Of a stretch of DNA of 7,478 nt, positions 1 to 6,692 are shown piece after piece. A model generated the notes under the pieces. That model did not search any database, had not been told where the DNA came from, and saw only the letters and a list, made by a program, of their open reading frames with translations. Within the stretch, counting starts at the first letter, position 1. Every line of letters begins with the position of its first letter. A program made the position numbers and the translations under genes. Source of the DNA: CAVYGB01 sp046734815 (lineage in GTDB: Bacteria; Myxococcota_A; Polyangia; Fen-1088); NCBI GenBank assembly GCA_046734815.1, contig JBKPRZ010000760.1, positions 1-7,478 of the forward strand, given 5' to 3'.

Positions 1-171
1 GCGCACCGGCCGCCCCGCCTCCGGCGGCGTCCGGGTGGCGGACACCCACGCATCCTGGGCAGCATCCTGGGCCGCGTCGGGGTCCGACACCAGATGCCGG
101 GCCAGCCGATTCAGCCAGCCGGCCTGAGCGAGCAACTGGTCGACGGACACGGTCGAGCGACGGACGGTCAC
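1..171 (-). CDS. ECF RNA polymerase sigma factor, N-terminal part (cut by window edge)
   Basis: Reading leftward from a GTG at 171-169, an open frame of 57 codons runs off the window. The protein begins VTVRRSTVSVDQLLAQ and continues with a WLNRLARHLVSDPDAAQD stretch and then QDAWVSATRTPPEAG. This matches region 2 of extracytoplasmic-function sigma-70 factors: a helix with the A..L..DPD.AxD pattern, then the QDAW segment that contacts core polymerase and the -10 element. The style resembles factors common in Myxococcota. GGAGG on the minus strand at 180-176, four bases before the GTG, supports this start; a later GTG at codon 9 is possible. Region 4, any anti-sigma partner and the regulon lie outside the window. 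The family call rests on pattern recognition over a short stretch, so subgroup and signal cannot be given. Confidence 0.72.
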   Translation of the reverse strand, partial: MTVRRSTVSVDQLLAQAGWLNRLARHLVSDPDAAQDAAQDAWVSATRTPPEAGRPVR

Positions 172-175
172 ACAG

Positions 176-193
176 CCTCCGACCCTCCACTAT
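176..193 (-). promoter_or_regulatory. Ribosome binding site and possible -10 zone of the ECF sigma gene
   Basis: On the minus strand, ATAGTGGAGGG (193-183) is followed by GGAGG (180-176) and the GTG at 171. GGAGG is a good Shine-Dalgarno sequence. CATAGT (194-189) could be a -10 element, but no convincing -35 lies upstream. The same 11 bases recur before the DUF3108 gene (2960-2970). The 114-base gap 172-285 holds no other recognisable element. Confidence 0.4.
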
Positions 194-285
194 GCCCGAG
201 CACGGCCAGGTGTTGGAGGCACCGCCCCCAGCAATCGCGTCACAGCCGGAGCGTCTACCGGCGCTGTCGCTCGGGCAGGACCCGG

Positions 286-1527
286 CTACGTGAAATAGGG
301 CTGCCGCCCCCGCCCCTGGATGGGGATGTCCTGGGCGGCGAGCACCTCGTGCTGGAGGGCGTACATGCAGGCGGCGGCTTCGTCGATCTTGCGGGCGAAG
401 GCGATCGAGCCTTTCAGGATGGGGAGCAGCCTGTCGCGATCCTGGATGCGGGCGCGCGGGTATTCGTGCTCGATCACCAGATAGGTGCGGGCGATGTCCA
501 GGGACAGCAGCTCGCGCGCGGCCAGCTGGTGATCCAGCCAGTCCACGGTGCGGTTCTGCAGGTAGGCCAGCGGGTCGTGGCGGGCGGTGCCGGGGAGCTC
601 GTGCTCGCAGAACACGGTCTGCTTCTTCCAGGCGTTGGCCTGGTCGGCCGGGCGCGGGGACGGGCGGCCCGCCACCCAGTCGCCCCGCTCCATGGTCTGA
701 CCGCCGTAGCCCCAGCCGGCCAGGCCCTTGGGGTCGATCACCTGCCCCTTGACGTGAAAGCCGCCGATCAGAAAACCGTAGCCGGCGTCCTTCAGGTACT
801 GGAACAGCGAGCGGGTGTCCTGGCCCATCAGGATGGCGTGCGAGGGGTCGTAGTGGATGCGCAGCTGATCGCCCACCCCGTGGCGCTCGCAGATCCGGTG
901 CAGAGCGATCCAGGGGCCGGGCGCGTAGGCGATGTTGTTGTGGAAGCTGTCGCCGGTGGTCCAGCCGGGCATCGGGCACTGCTCGATCCGGTACTCCAGC
1001 CCGCGCGCCTTCGCCTCGCGCAGCAGCGGCACGAACACCTCCTCGAAGAACACCAGGTTCTGATCCAGAGTCAGCTTCTGGTTGCGCCCCACGAAGCCGC
1101 AGACCGCGTTCGCGCCCAGCAGCACCGCCGCGTCGAACACGCGCAGCATGAAGGCGTGTTTCTTCGCGCGCAGGTCGTTGTCGTCGTGGAGCATGTTGTC
1201 GAAGTAGCCCAGATCGGACAGCCCCACGCCGGTCGCGCGCATGGCCGCCAGCACGCGATCGGCGCGCCGGCGATCGAAGGGCTGGCGCAGGTCCAGGGTG
1301 TTGGCCACCGGGTCCAGCATCGCCTCGGGCGGGACGTCGGCCTCGCTGGGGTGCAGGGCCGCCGACAGCTGGATGAAGGGGCAGTCCAGGTCGCGGGCGA
1401 AGGCCAGCCAGTCCTCGACGGCCCGATCGGGGTCGGCGTCGCGCACCGCCCGCGGCGTCAGCTCTTGCAACGCCGCCGTCAGCACGCTGACCTTCATGAA
1501 CTTCGGCTCGAACGCGCGCACGTTCAT
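286..1527 (-). CDS. Xylose-isomerase-like TIM-barrel sugar isomerase/epimerase family protein
   Basis: A 413-residue protein of the sugar phosphate isomerase/epimerase (AP endonuclease 2-like, PF01261) superfamily: a TIM barrel that usually binds a divalent metal and isomerises or epimerises small polyols, sugars or related acids in the cytoplasm. The likely metal ligands sit on successive strands: E182 in YRIEQCP, D227 and H230 in IHYDPSH, H258 in GGFHVKG, and E353/E355 in LVIEHEYP. At 413 residues it is longer than typical members (about 260-300); the extra length includes an insertion near 262-315 and a C-terminal helical tail. The ATG at 1527-1525 overlaps the permease stop in an ATGA arrangement, which favours it over the internal ATG at 1497 (MKVSVLTAAL). 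The open frame continues upstream in a reading frame that is noncoding there. Substrate is unknown; co-transcription with a permease suggests it acts on an imported compound. Confidence 0.85.
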   Translation of the reverse strand: MNVRAFEPKFMKVSVLTAALQELTPRAVRDADPDRAVEDWLAFARDLDCPFIQLSAALHPSEADVPPEAMLDPVANTLDLRQPFDRRRADRVLAAMRATGVGLSDLGYFDNMLHDDNDLRAKKHAFMLRVFDAAVLLGANAVCGFVGRNQKLTLDQNLVFFEEVFVPLLREAKARGLEYRIEQCPMPGWTTGDSFHNNIAYAPGPWIALHRICERHGVGDQLRIHYDPSHAILMGQDTRSLFQYLKDAGYGFLIGGFHVKGQVIDPKGLAGWGYGGQTMERGDWVAGRPSPRPADQANAWKKQTVFCEHELPGTARHDPLAYLQNRTVDWLDHQLAARELLSLDIARTYLVIEHEYPRARIQDRDRLLPILKGSIAFARKIDEAAACMYALQHEVLAAQDIPIQGRGRQPYFT

Positions 1528-2837
1528 GGCGAAACTTTCGGCCGCCGGCCCTCGTCGGTCAAGGCCGCTGGCCGCAGCCGGAACAGCAGCGCGCCCACCG
1601 CGGCCAGCGCGACGCCCACCCAGGCCTGCTGCAGCGGACGGGTGAACAGCAGCCAGGCGCAGAAGCCCGCCGCCAGCGGCGCGATCAACGTCGCGGCTGG
1701 CAGGCGGAACCCGGGTTCCCGGTCCGGTTCCCGGCGCCGCAGCACCAGCAGCCCCAGGCAGGTCAGGCCGTAGGTGAACAGGCGCACCACCGCCGACAGG
1801 GTCGCGTTCCAGGCGAAGCTGCCGAACAGGGCCAGCGGCAGCGCCAGCCCGGCGTAGGTGAGGACCGCCACGTGCGGCGTGCGGAAGCGCGGGTGCACGC
1901 GGGCCAGCACCGCGGGCAGCTCGCGGCGCTCGGCCATCGAATACAGGATGCGGGGCGACTGCAGCACGGTACCGGTGGCGTAGCCGCCGATCGAGACCAT
2001 GGCCGCCACGCTGGCCAGCGCCACGCCCGGCGGCCCCAGCAGCGCGCCGGTCGCCGAGGCCAGGGGCGCCTTCACGCCGGCCACCGCCGGGACCAGACCG
2101 ATGACCGCCAGCTGCACCAGGCAATAGATCACCGCCACCGCCGCCAGCGCCACCAGCAGCGCGAAGGCGGTGTCGCGGCGGGGGCTCTTCGCCTCGCCGG
2201 CGGGGATCAGCGGCGCCTCGAAGCCGCCGTAGGCGAACACCAGCAGCAAGATCGCCTGGGTCCACTGCGGATCGGTCACCTGCTGCGTGTGCAGGACCTC
2301 CGCCCGCGCGTGCGGCAGGCCCGCCAGCACCAGCGCGGCCAGCGGCACCAGCTTGCACACCGTGAAGACGTCGACGGCCCACGTCGCCTGCCGGACGCCG
2401 ACCACGTTGACGGCGGCGATCACCACCACCAGCGCGGTCATCGCGGCCGCCCGGCCCGGGCCGCCGGCTGCGGCGGGGACGATCCGGGCCAGATAATCGG
2501 CGAACACGTTCAGGCCGGCGGCCAGGGCGGTGACGCGGATCCAGAAGGTCAGCCAGCCGGTCTCGAAACCGACGAAGCGGCCGAACGCCTGCCGGGCGTA
2601 GAGGTACGGCCCACCCGGCTCCTGGAACCGGCTGGCCACCTCGGCGAAACAGAGCACGATGGCCAGCACCCCCAGCCCCGCGTACAGCGCGGCCAGCGGA
2701 CTGGCGGCGCCGGTCAGGCGCGCCAGCTCGGAGGGCAGCCCGAAGATGGAGCTGCCGATCACGGCGTTGATCACCGCAGCCGTGAGGTCCCAGCGACCGA
2801 TGATGCGCACGAGCCCGGGGCGCGGCGGTTCGGACAT
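1524..2837 (-). CDS. APC-superfamily amino acid/polyamine-type permease
   Basis: A 437-residue inner-membrane secondary transporter of the amino acid-polyamine-organocation family. About 12 hydrophobic segments can be placed, near residues 18-38, 46-66, 84-118, 133-148, 155-173, 193-213, 222-250, 268-290, 324-341, 347-365, 380-398 and 403-420. Family signatures are clear: the unwound TM1 motif as IGSSIFG (27-33, normally GSGIFG), EPGGPYLYARQAFG after TM2 (73-86), FAYGGFEAPL in TM6 (201-210) followed by GEAKSPRRD, and SPRILYSMAERRELP after TM8 (294-308). In TM1 the usual second glycine is serine, which may affect substrate choice. An AGGAGG Shine-Dalgarno five bases before the ATG fixes the start. 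The stop overlaps the start of the TIM-barrel gene, so the two are translationally coupled. Substrate is not predictable; amino acid, polyamine or related amine by family. Confidence 0.92.
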   Translation of the reverse strand: MSEPPRPGLVRIIGRWDLTAAVINAVIGSSIFGLPSELARLTGAASPLAALYAGLGVLAIVLCFAEVASRFQEPGGPYLYARQAFGRFVGFETGWLTFWIRVTALAAGLNVFADYLARIVPAAAGGPGRAAAMTALVVVIAAVNVVGVRQATWAVDVFTVCKLVPLAALVLAGLPHARAEVLHTQQVTDPQWTQAILLLVFAYGGFEAPLIPAGEAKSPRRDTAFALLVALAAVAVIYCLVQLAVIGLVPAVAGVKAPLASATGALLGPPGVALASVAAMVSIGGYATGTVLQSPRILYSMAERRELPAVLARVHPRFRTPHVAVLTYAGLALPLALFGSFAWNATLSAVVRLFTYGLTCLGLLVLRRREPDREPGFRLPAATLIAPLAAGFCAWLLFTRPLQQAWVGVALAAVGALLFRLRPAALTDEGRRPKVSP

Positions 2838-2842
2838 ACGGG

Positions 2843-2848
2843 CCTCCT
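2843..2848 (-). promoter_or_regulatory. Strong Shine-Dalgarno site of the permease gene
   Basis: AGGAGG on the minus strand, separated by CCCGT (5 bases) from the ATG at 2837-2835. It confirms the permease start. Just upstream, the 8-bp palindrome ATGTACAT (2865-2872) includes TACATT (minus 2869-2864), a possible -10; no -35 at normal spacing was found, so the promoter itself is not placed. Confidence 0.75.
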
Positions 2849-2955
2849 GTGGGGCGACGCCCGAATGTACATCGTCCGCCCGCCGTCAGCGCGCCACCCA
2901 CATCGGCGCCTCCCTGACGCGCGAGGTTTTCTCGGGCGCGTCGCGCGGGCACGCC

Positions 2956-2961
2956 TAGAAT
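2956..2961 (+). promoter_or_regulatory. Possible -10 element (TAGAAT) for the DUF3108-pdxJ operon
   Basis: TAGAAT differs from TATAAT by one base and lies 29 bases before the GTG start. No good -35 hexamer is seen 16-19 bases upstream. Transcription from it would begin near 2967-2970, inside the left arm of the 2965-2988 inverted repeat, leaving a short leader of about 20 bases. Low confidence without a start-site map. Confidence 0.3.
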
Positions 2962-2964
2962 AGT

Positions 2965-2988
2965 GGAGGGGATCGAGGCGTCCCCTCC
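2965..2988 (+). repeat. Perfect 8-bp inverted repeat before the DUF3108 start
   Basis: GGAGGGGA (2965-2972) and TCCCCTCC (2981-2988) are exact reverse complements separated by eight bases, TCGAGGCG, which contain GAGG. The right arm ends two bases before the GTG start at 2991. In RNA the left arm, a strong Shine-Dalgarno-like sequence, would be paired and the loop GAGG exposed. It could be a translational control hairpin or, as DNA, an operator. It is not a terminator: no T tract follows and it sits at a gene start. Confidence 0.5.
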
Positions 2989-2990
2989 TC

Positions 2991-3911
2991 GTGACGGCGA
3001 CTCTGCTGCTAATCGCGCTGGGCGGCATTCCCTGCTTGCCCGAGGAGTTGGGCTACACGGCACCGCGCCCGACCGATCTGCTCCCGCCCGCCTCCGAGGC
3101 GCCGCCGCCCGCGCCCCCCGAGACCGCCACGCCCGCGCCGATGCCCATCCCCGCGCCGCCGCCACCGCGGCCGGTGCAGCCGACCGAGGCCATCCGCTAC
3201 CGGGTCAAGTACGGCATGCTGGGCGATCTCGGCGAGATCCAGATCTCTTTCGCCTTCCCGGGCGACGCCGTCCGGGCCAGCGGCGTGGGCAAGGGCTCGC
3301 TGCTGGGCTTCGGGCAGGTGGAAAAGCGGCTCGATAGCCAGCTGGACGTGCGCGGGATGCCCCGCCGCTGGACCTCCAGCCGCATCCAGGCCGGCAAGAC
3401 GATCACCGACTCGATCGAGCAGCCGACGCCCGGCTGGATCGAGGTGGTCCGCCGCCGCAGCGGCCGCCCCGACGAGGGCCATCGCTTCGTGCGCAAGCAG
3501 CCGGTGCTGGACCCGTTGACGTTCCTGTACCGCCTGCGCAACCGCCCGCCGCAGACGGCGCAGGCCTACGAGGTGCTGGACGGTCGCGCTCTGTGGCTGA
3601 TCACGGTCGAGCCCGGTCAGGCGGCGACCCTCGACCGGAACCACGCCGCCCTCATGCTGCGCGGGCGGGCGACCCCGATCTTCTGGGATGGGCAGCCCGA
3701 TCCCGAGCGCTCGGCCCGCGGCTTCACCATCTGGCTGGACAACGATCGCTACCGCACGCCCCTGCGGCTGGTGATGCCGCTGCCGGTGGGCGAGGTGCGG
3801 GTGGACCTGGCGAGCATCCAGCGGCAGGCCCCCGCCCCCGCCGCCGCGCTGGCGCCGCCCGCGCCCGCTCCGCCCGCGCTGCCGGCCCTGGCGACCAGCG
3901 CTCCCAAATAA
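2991..3911 (+). CDS. DUF3108-domain cell-envelope protein
   Basis: A 306-residue protein of unknown function. Residues 4-16 (TLLLIALGGIPCL) are hydrophobic and probably an export signal, but no positively charged residue precedes them and the cysteine context (GIPC) is not a proper lipobox. A Pro/Ala-rich linker follows (25-64), then a domain matching DUF3108 (about 66-278): it opens RYRVKYGMLGDLGEI, contains DPLTFLYRLR (174-183), the DGRALWLITV strand (197-206) and IWLDNDRYRTPLRL (247-260), then GEVRVDLASI. DUF3108 proteins are typically exported beta-rich proteins of Gram-negative envelopes, with no assigned reaction. The C-terminus (279-303) is again Pro/Ala-rich. GTG 2991 is the only start available: in frame, a TAG lies at 2961 and no ATG, GTG or TTG intervenes. 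The pdxJ start lies 33 bases (or 9) downstream, so the two are probably one operon. Confidence 0.78.
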   Translation: MTATLLLIALGGIPCLPEELGYTAPRPTDLLPPASEAPPPAPPETATPAPMPIPAPPPPRPVQPTEAIRYRVKYGMLGDLGEIQISFAFPGDAVRASGVGKGSLLGFGQVEKRLDSQLDVRGMPRRWTSSRIQAGKTITDSIEQPTPGWIEVVRRRSGRPDEGHRFVRKQPVLDPLTFLYRLRNRPPQTAQAYEVLDGRALWLITVEPGQAATLDRNHAALMLRGRATPIFWDGQPDPERSARGFTIWLDNDRYRTPLRLVMPLPVGEVRVDLASIQRQAPAPAAALAPPAPAPPALPALATSAPK

Positions 3912-3944
3912 CATCCGGCGGTGCATACTGCGGGCGGCCCCGCC

Positions 3945-4682
3945 GTGACCCGCTTCAGCGTCAACCTGAACAAGTTTGCCCTGCTCCGCAACGCCCGCGG
4001 GGGCAACCTGCCCGACGTCGCCGCCATCGGCCGCCGCTGCCTGGCCGCCGGCGCCCACGGCCTGACCGTCCACCCCCGCCCCGACCAGCGCCACGCCCGC
4101 CCCGACGACGTGCGCACCCTGGCCCAGGTGGTGCGCGCGTTCCCGGAGGTCGAGCTGAACGTCGAGGGCTTTCCCGACCAGCGCTACCTGGACCTGGTCT
4201 TGGAGGTGCGACCCGACCAGGCCACCCTGGTGCCCGACGATCCCGGACAGCTGACCTCCGACCACGGCTGGAACGCGATCGCGGCCGCCGGCACGCTGGC
4301 GCCGATCATCAGCAAGCTGAAGGCGGCGGGCGTGCGGGTGAGCCTGTTTCTCGACCCCGTGCCCGCCCAGGTGGACGCCGCCGCCGCGGTCGGCACCGAC
4401 CGCATCGAGCTTTACACCGAGGCCTGGGCGCGCGCCTTCGGAACGCCGGATCAGGCGCGCGTGCTGGACAGCTACGCCGCCGCCGCCCGGCGCGCGCGCG
4501 AAGTGGGCCTGGGCGTGAATGCCGGGCACGACCTCAACCTCGCCAACCTGGGAACCTTCCTCGCCGGCGTGCCCGGCGTGCTGGAGGTCTCGATCGGCCA
4601 CGCCTTCGTGTGCGAGGCATTCGATCACACCCTGGAGGGCACCGTGGCCCGCTACCTGCCGATCGTGAACCGCAGCGGCTAG
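3945..4682 (+). CDS. pdxJ: Pyridoxine 5'-phosphate synthase PdxJ
   Basis: PdxJ condenses 3-amino-1-hydroxyacetone phosphate with 1-deoxy-D-xylulose 5-phosphate to pyridoxine 5'-phosphate, the ring-closing step of DXP-dependent vitamin B6 synthesis, in the cytosol. The 245-residue length fits the family (E. coli 243). Conserved elements: LLRNARGG (13-20), TVHPRPDQRH (41-50) with catalytic H43, NVEG with E74, LVPDD (95-99), VSLFLD (132-137), VNAGHDLNL (191-199) with catalytic H195, and SIGHA (216-220) of the phosphate site. It resembles the Bacteroidetes-type sequence more than the enterobacterial one: NLNKFALLRNAR replaces the NIDHIATLRNAR type, and IELYTE replaces IEIHTG. I chose GTG 3945 because the protein then opens directly with TRFSVNLNK, as in homologues; GTG 3921 would add eight residues. 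Neither has a clear Shine-Dalgarno sequence. The acpS gene that often follows pdxJ is absent here. Confidence 0.95.
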   Translation: MTRFSVNLNKFALLRNARGGNLPDVAAIGRRCLAAGAHGLTVHPRPDQRHARPDDVRTLAQVVRAFPEVELNVEGFPDQRYLDLVLEVRPDQATLVPDDPGQLTSDHGWNAIAAAGTLAPIISKLKAAGVRVSLFLDPVPAQVDAAAAVGTDRIELYTEAWARAFGTPDQARVLDSYAAAARRAREVGLGVNAGHDLNLANLGTFLAGVPGVLEVSIGHAFVCEAFDHTLEGTVARYLPIVNRSG

Positions 4683-4721
4683 CCGACCGCCCGTTCAGCA
4701 GCCGGTCACGACTAGCCGACC
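4679..4721. other. Convergent pdxJ/pilZ gap with a 10-bp direct repeat and weak stem-loop
   Basis: Only 29 bases separate the two stop codons. CTAGCCGACC occurs at 4679-4688 and again at 4712-4721, each copy including one of the stops. GACCG (4685-4689) can pair with CGGTC (4703-4707) across a 13-base loop, but the stem is short and no T tract follows, so it is at best a poor terminator. The repeat is short enough to be chance in GC-rich DNA. Confidence 0.3.
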
Positions 4722-5152
4722 AGCGGGGCGTCGTCGGCCAGGACCAGGCGCTTGGGGCGGCCGTCGTCTTCGGTGTCGAAGAACTCGAGACAGGGGTGAT
4801 GCTCGGCCAGCAGCCCGGCGATCAGCGCCTGCAGGCGGTCGTGCTCGGCGCGCGGCAGGTCGAGGAATGAGAGGGCCAGCACATATTCGCCGGCGCGGCG
4901 CCGCTCGTACCGGGTCACCTGGGCGAAGCTCATCAACGGCTCCTTGCCGGGCAGGTCCAGCAGCACCGAGACCACCCGACCGCGCCGGACCGGCGCGCCC
5001 ACCACCGCGCGCATGCCCCCGGCCGACAGGTCCTCGATCAGGCAGGGGCCCATGGGGCGGCGGTCCGAGAACAGGATGGCCGTGGCCGGCAGGTCGGCGC
5101 GTGGGTGGCGCCGGCGGGTGCGACGGTTGGCGGAGGCCTCGGTGGGGGTCAC
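4712..5152 (-). CDS. PilZ-domain protein, probable c-di-GMP receptor
   Basis: A 146-residue soluble protein that is essentially a single PilZ domain. Both c-di-GMP-binding motifs are intact: RxxxR as R14-R15-H16-P17-R18, and DxSxxG as D41-L-S43-A-G-G46. The beta-barrel continues through VSVLLDLPG (61-69), AQVTRYERR (77-85) and YVLALSFLDL (90-99), with a closing helix AEHDRLQALIAGLL (102-115). About 30 C-terminal residues (117-146), acidic at 126-130, extend past the domain and match nothing I know. Such single-domain proteins pass the c-di-GMP level to a partner controlling motility, polysaccharide or transcription; the partner is not evident. GTG 5152 is chosen because a stop lies four codons upstream. 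There is no Shine-Dalgarno sequence, and the best promoter would start the transcript only about five bases before the GTG, so translation may be leaderless. Confidence 0.9.
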   Translation of the reverse strand: MTPTEASANRRTRRRHPRADLPATAILFSDRRPMGPCLIEDLSAGGMRAVVGAPVRRGRVVSVLLDLPGKEPLMSFAQVTRYERRRAGEYVLALSFLDLPRAEHDRLQALIAGLLAEHHPCLEFFDTEDDGRPKRLVLADDAPLVG

Positions 5153-5181
5153 TGTAAGCTTTTATGTTAATAGAACTTACA
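5153..5181. repeat. AT-rich dyad TGTAAG-N17-CTTACA, possible operator
   Basis: TGTAAG (5153-5158) and CTTACA (5176-5181) are exact inverted repeats; a second, inner dyad TTATGTTAA (5162-5170) is centred within one base of the outer one. The structure abuts the pilZ start and covers its proposed -10, a classic place for a repressor. The stretch 5156-5190 is strongly AT-rich against a very GC-rich background. Confidence 0.45.
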
Positions 5182-5191
5182 CAAAACTCAA
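5164..5191 (-). promoter_or_regulatory. Predicted sigma-70-type promoter of pilZ
   Basis: On the minus strand, TTGAGT (5191-5186) lies 16 bases before TAACAT (5169-5164), each matching its consensus hexamer at four of six positions, in the most AT-rich patch of the window. Transcription would start near 5157, almost at the GTG (5152), consistent with the missing Shine-Dalgarno sequence. Prediction only. Confidence 0.4.
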
Positions 5192-5259
5192 GGCGGCAAA
5201 ACTCGACCACCCGGGACCTAAAACGCGTCAGGCGACCTTTAGATCAACCGCCCGGCGAC

Positions 5260-5277
5260 TGCAAGCAAGGACTTGCA
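5260..5277. repeat. Dyad TGCAAG-N6-CTTGCA, possible activator or repressor site
   Basis: A perfect 6-bp inverted repeat with a six-base spacer, 63 bases before the FHA activator's start. Its half-site TGCAAG differs by one base from TGTAAG of the dyad at 5153-5181. A second short palindrome, CGCCCG-T-CGGGCG, follows directly at 5278-5290. Such a dyad fits a dimeric HTH protein, possibly the activator's own Fis-type domain; this is inference. Confidence 0.45.
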
Positions 5278-5305
5278 CGCCCGTCGGGCGACGCTGCGAT
5301 AGACT
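5273..5305 (+). promoter_or_regulatory. Weak promoter candidate for the FHA activator gene
   Basis: TTGCAC (5273-5278) and the overlapping GATAGA/TAGACT (5298-5305) could be -35 and -10 elements, but the spacer is 19 or 21 bases. A start near 5312 would leave about 28 bases of leader before GTG 5340, enough for its AAGGA site, but almost none before ATG 5316. Confidence 0.25.
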
Positions 5306-5327
5306 CCCGGGTCGGATGCTCAACCCC

Positions 5328-5332
5328 AAGGA
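5328..5332 (+). promoter_or_regulatory. Shine-Dalgarno site that decides the activator start
   Basis: AAGGA lies seven bases before GTG 5340, ideal spacing. The in-frame ATG at 5316 has no comparable site. This favours GTG 5340, although ATG 5316 cannot be excluded. Confidence 0.5.
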
Positions 5333-5339
5333 CCTACCG

Positions 5340-6692
<1,353 letters not shown>

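Noticed and set aside
94..1773. Plus-strand open frame of 559 codons opposite the isomerase gene
   Set aside because: Composition is skewed to Gly, Ala, Val, Gln, His and Arg with no domain pattern. It is the antisense shadow of a clear TIM-barrel gene in GC-rich DNA.
1872..2963. Plus-strand open frame of 363 codons opposite the permease gene
   Set aside because: Arg/Gln/His/Gly-rich shadow with no recognisable fold; the minus-strand permease has full family motifs.
1528..3165. Upstream extension of the isomerase frame to a 959-codon protein
   Set aside because: The extension lies out of frame within the well-supported permease gene and is Arg/Ala/Gly-rich nonsense. The ATGA overlap gives the real start at 1527.
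3009..4628. Minus-strand open frame of 539 codons across the DUF3108 and pdxJ genes
   Set aside because: It spans two real genes on the other strand and has shadow composition (His, Gln, Gly, Arg).
4683..4711. Intrinsic terminator between pdxJ and pilZ
   Set aside because: The only stem is five pairs with a 13-base loop and no T tract.
3593..4870. Plus-strand open frame of 425 codons overlapping pdxJ in another frame
   Set aside because: Arg/Pro-rich frame-shifted reading of DUF3108 and pdxJ; no motif.
4695..5210. Alternative 171-codon minus-strand frame at the pilZ locus
   Set aside because: It reads Arg/Pro/Gly-rich sequence, whereas the neighbouring frame (4712-5152) carries both PilZ motifs.
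5260..5290. Sigma-54 -24/-12 promoter before the activator
   Set aside because: TTGCA is present, but no GG pair sits at the required distance upstream on either strand.
4944..5315. N-terminal extension of the activator frame across the pilZ gene
   Set aside because: It would run antisense to pilZ and through the AT-rich control region. The FHA domain needs only sequence after 5340, and an AAGGA site marks GTG 5340.
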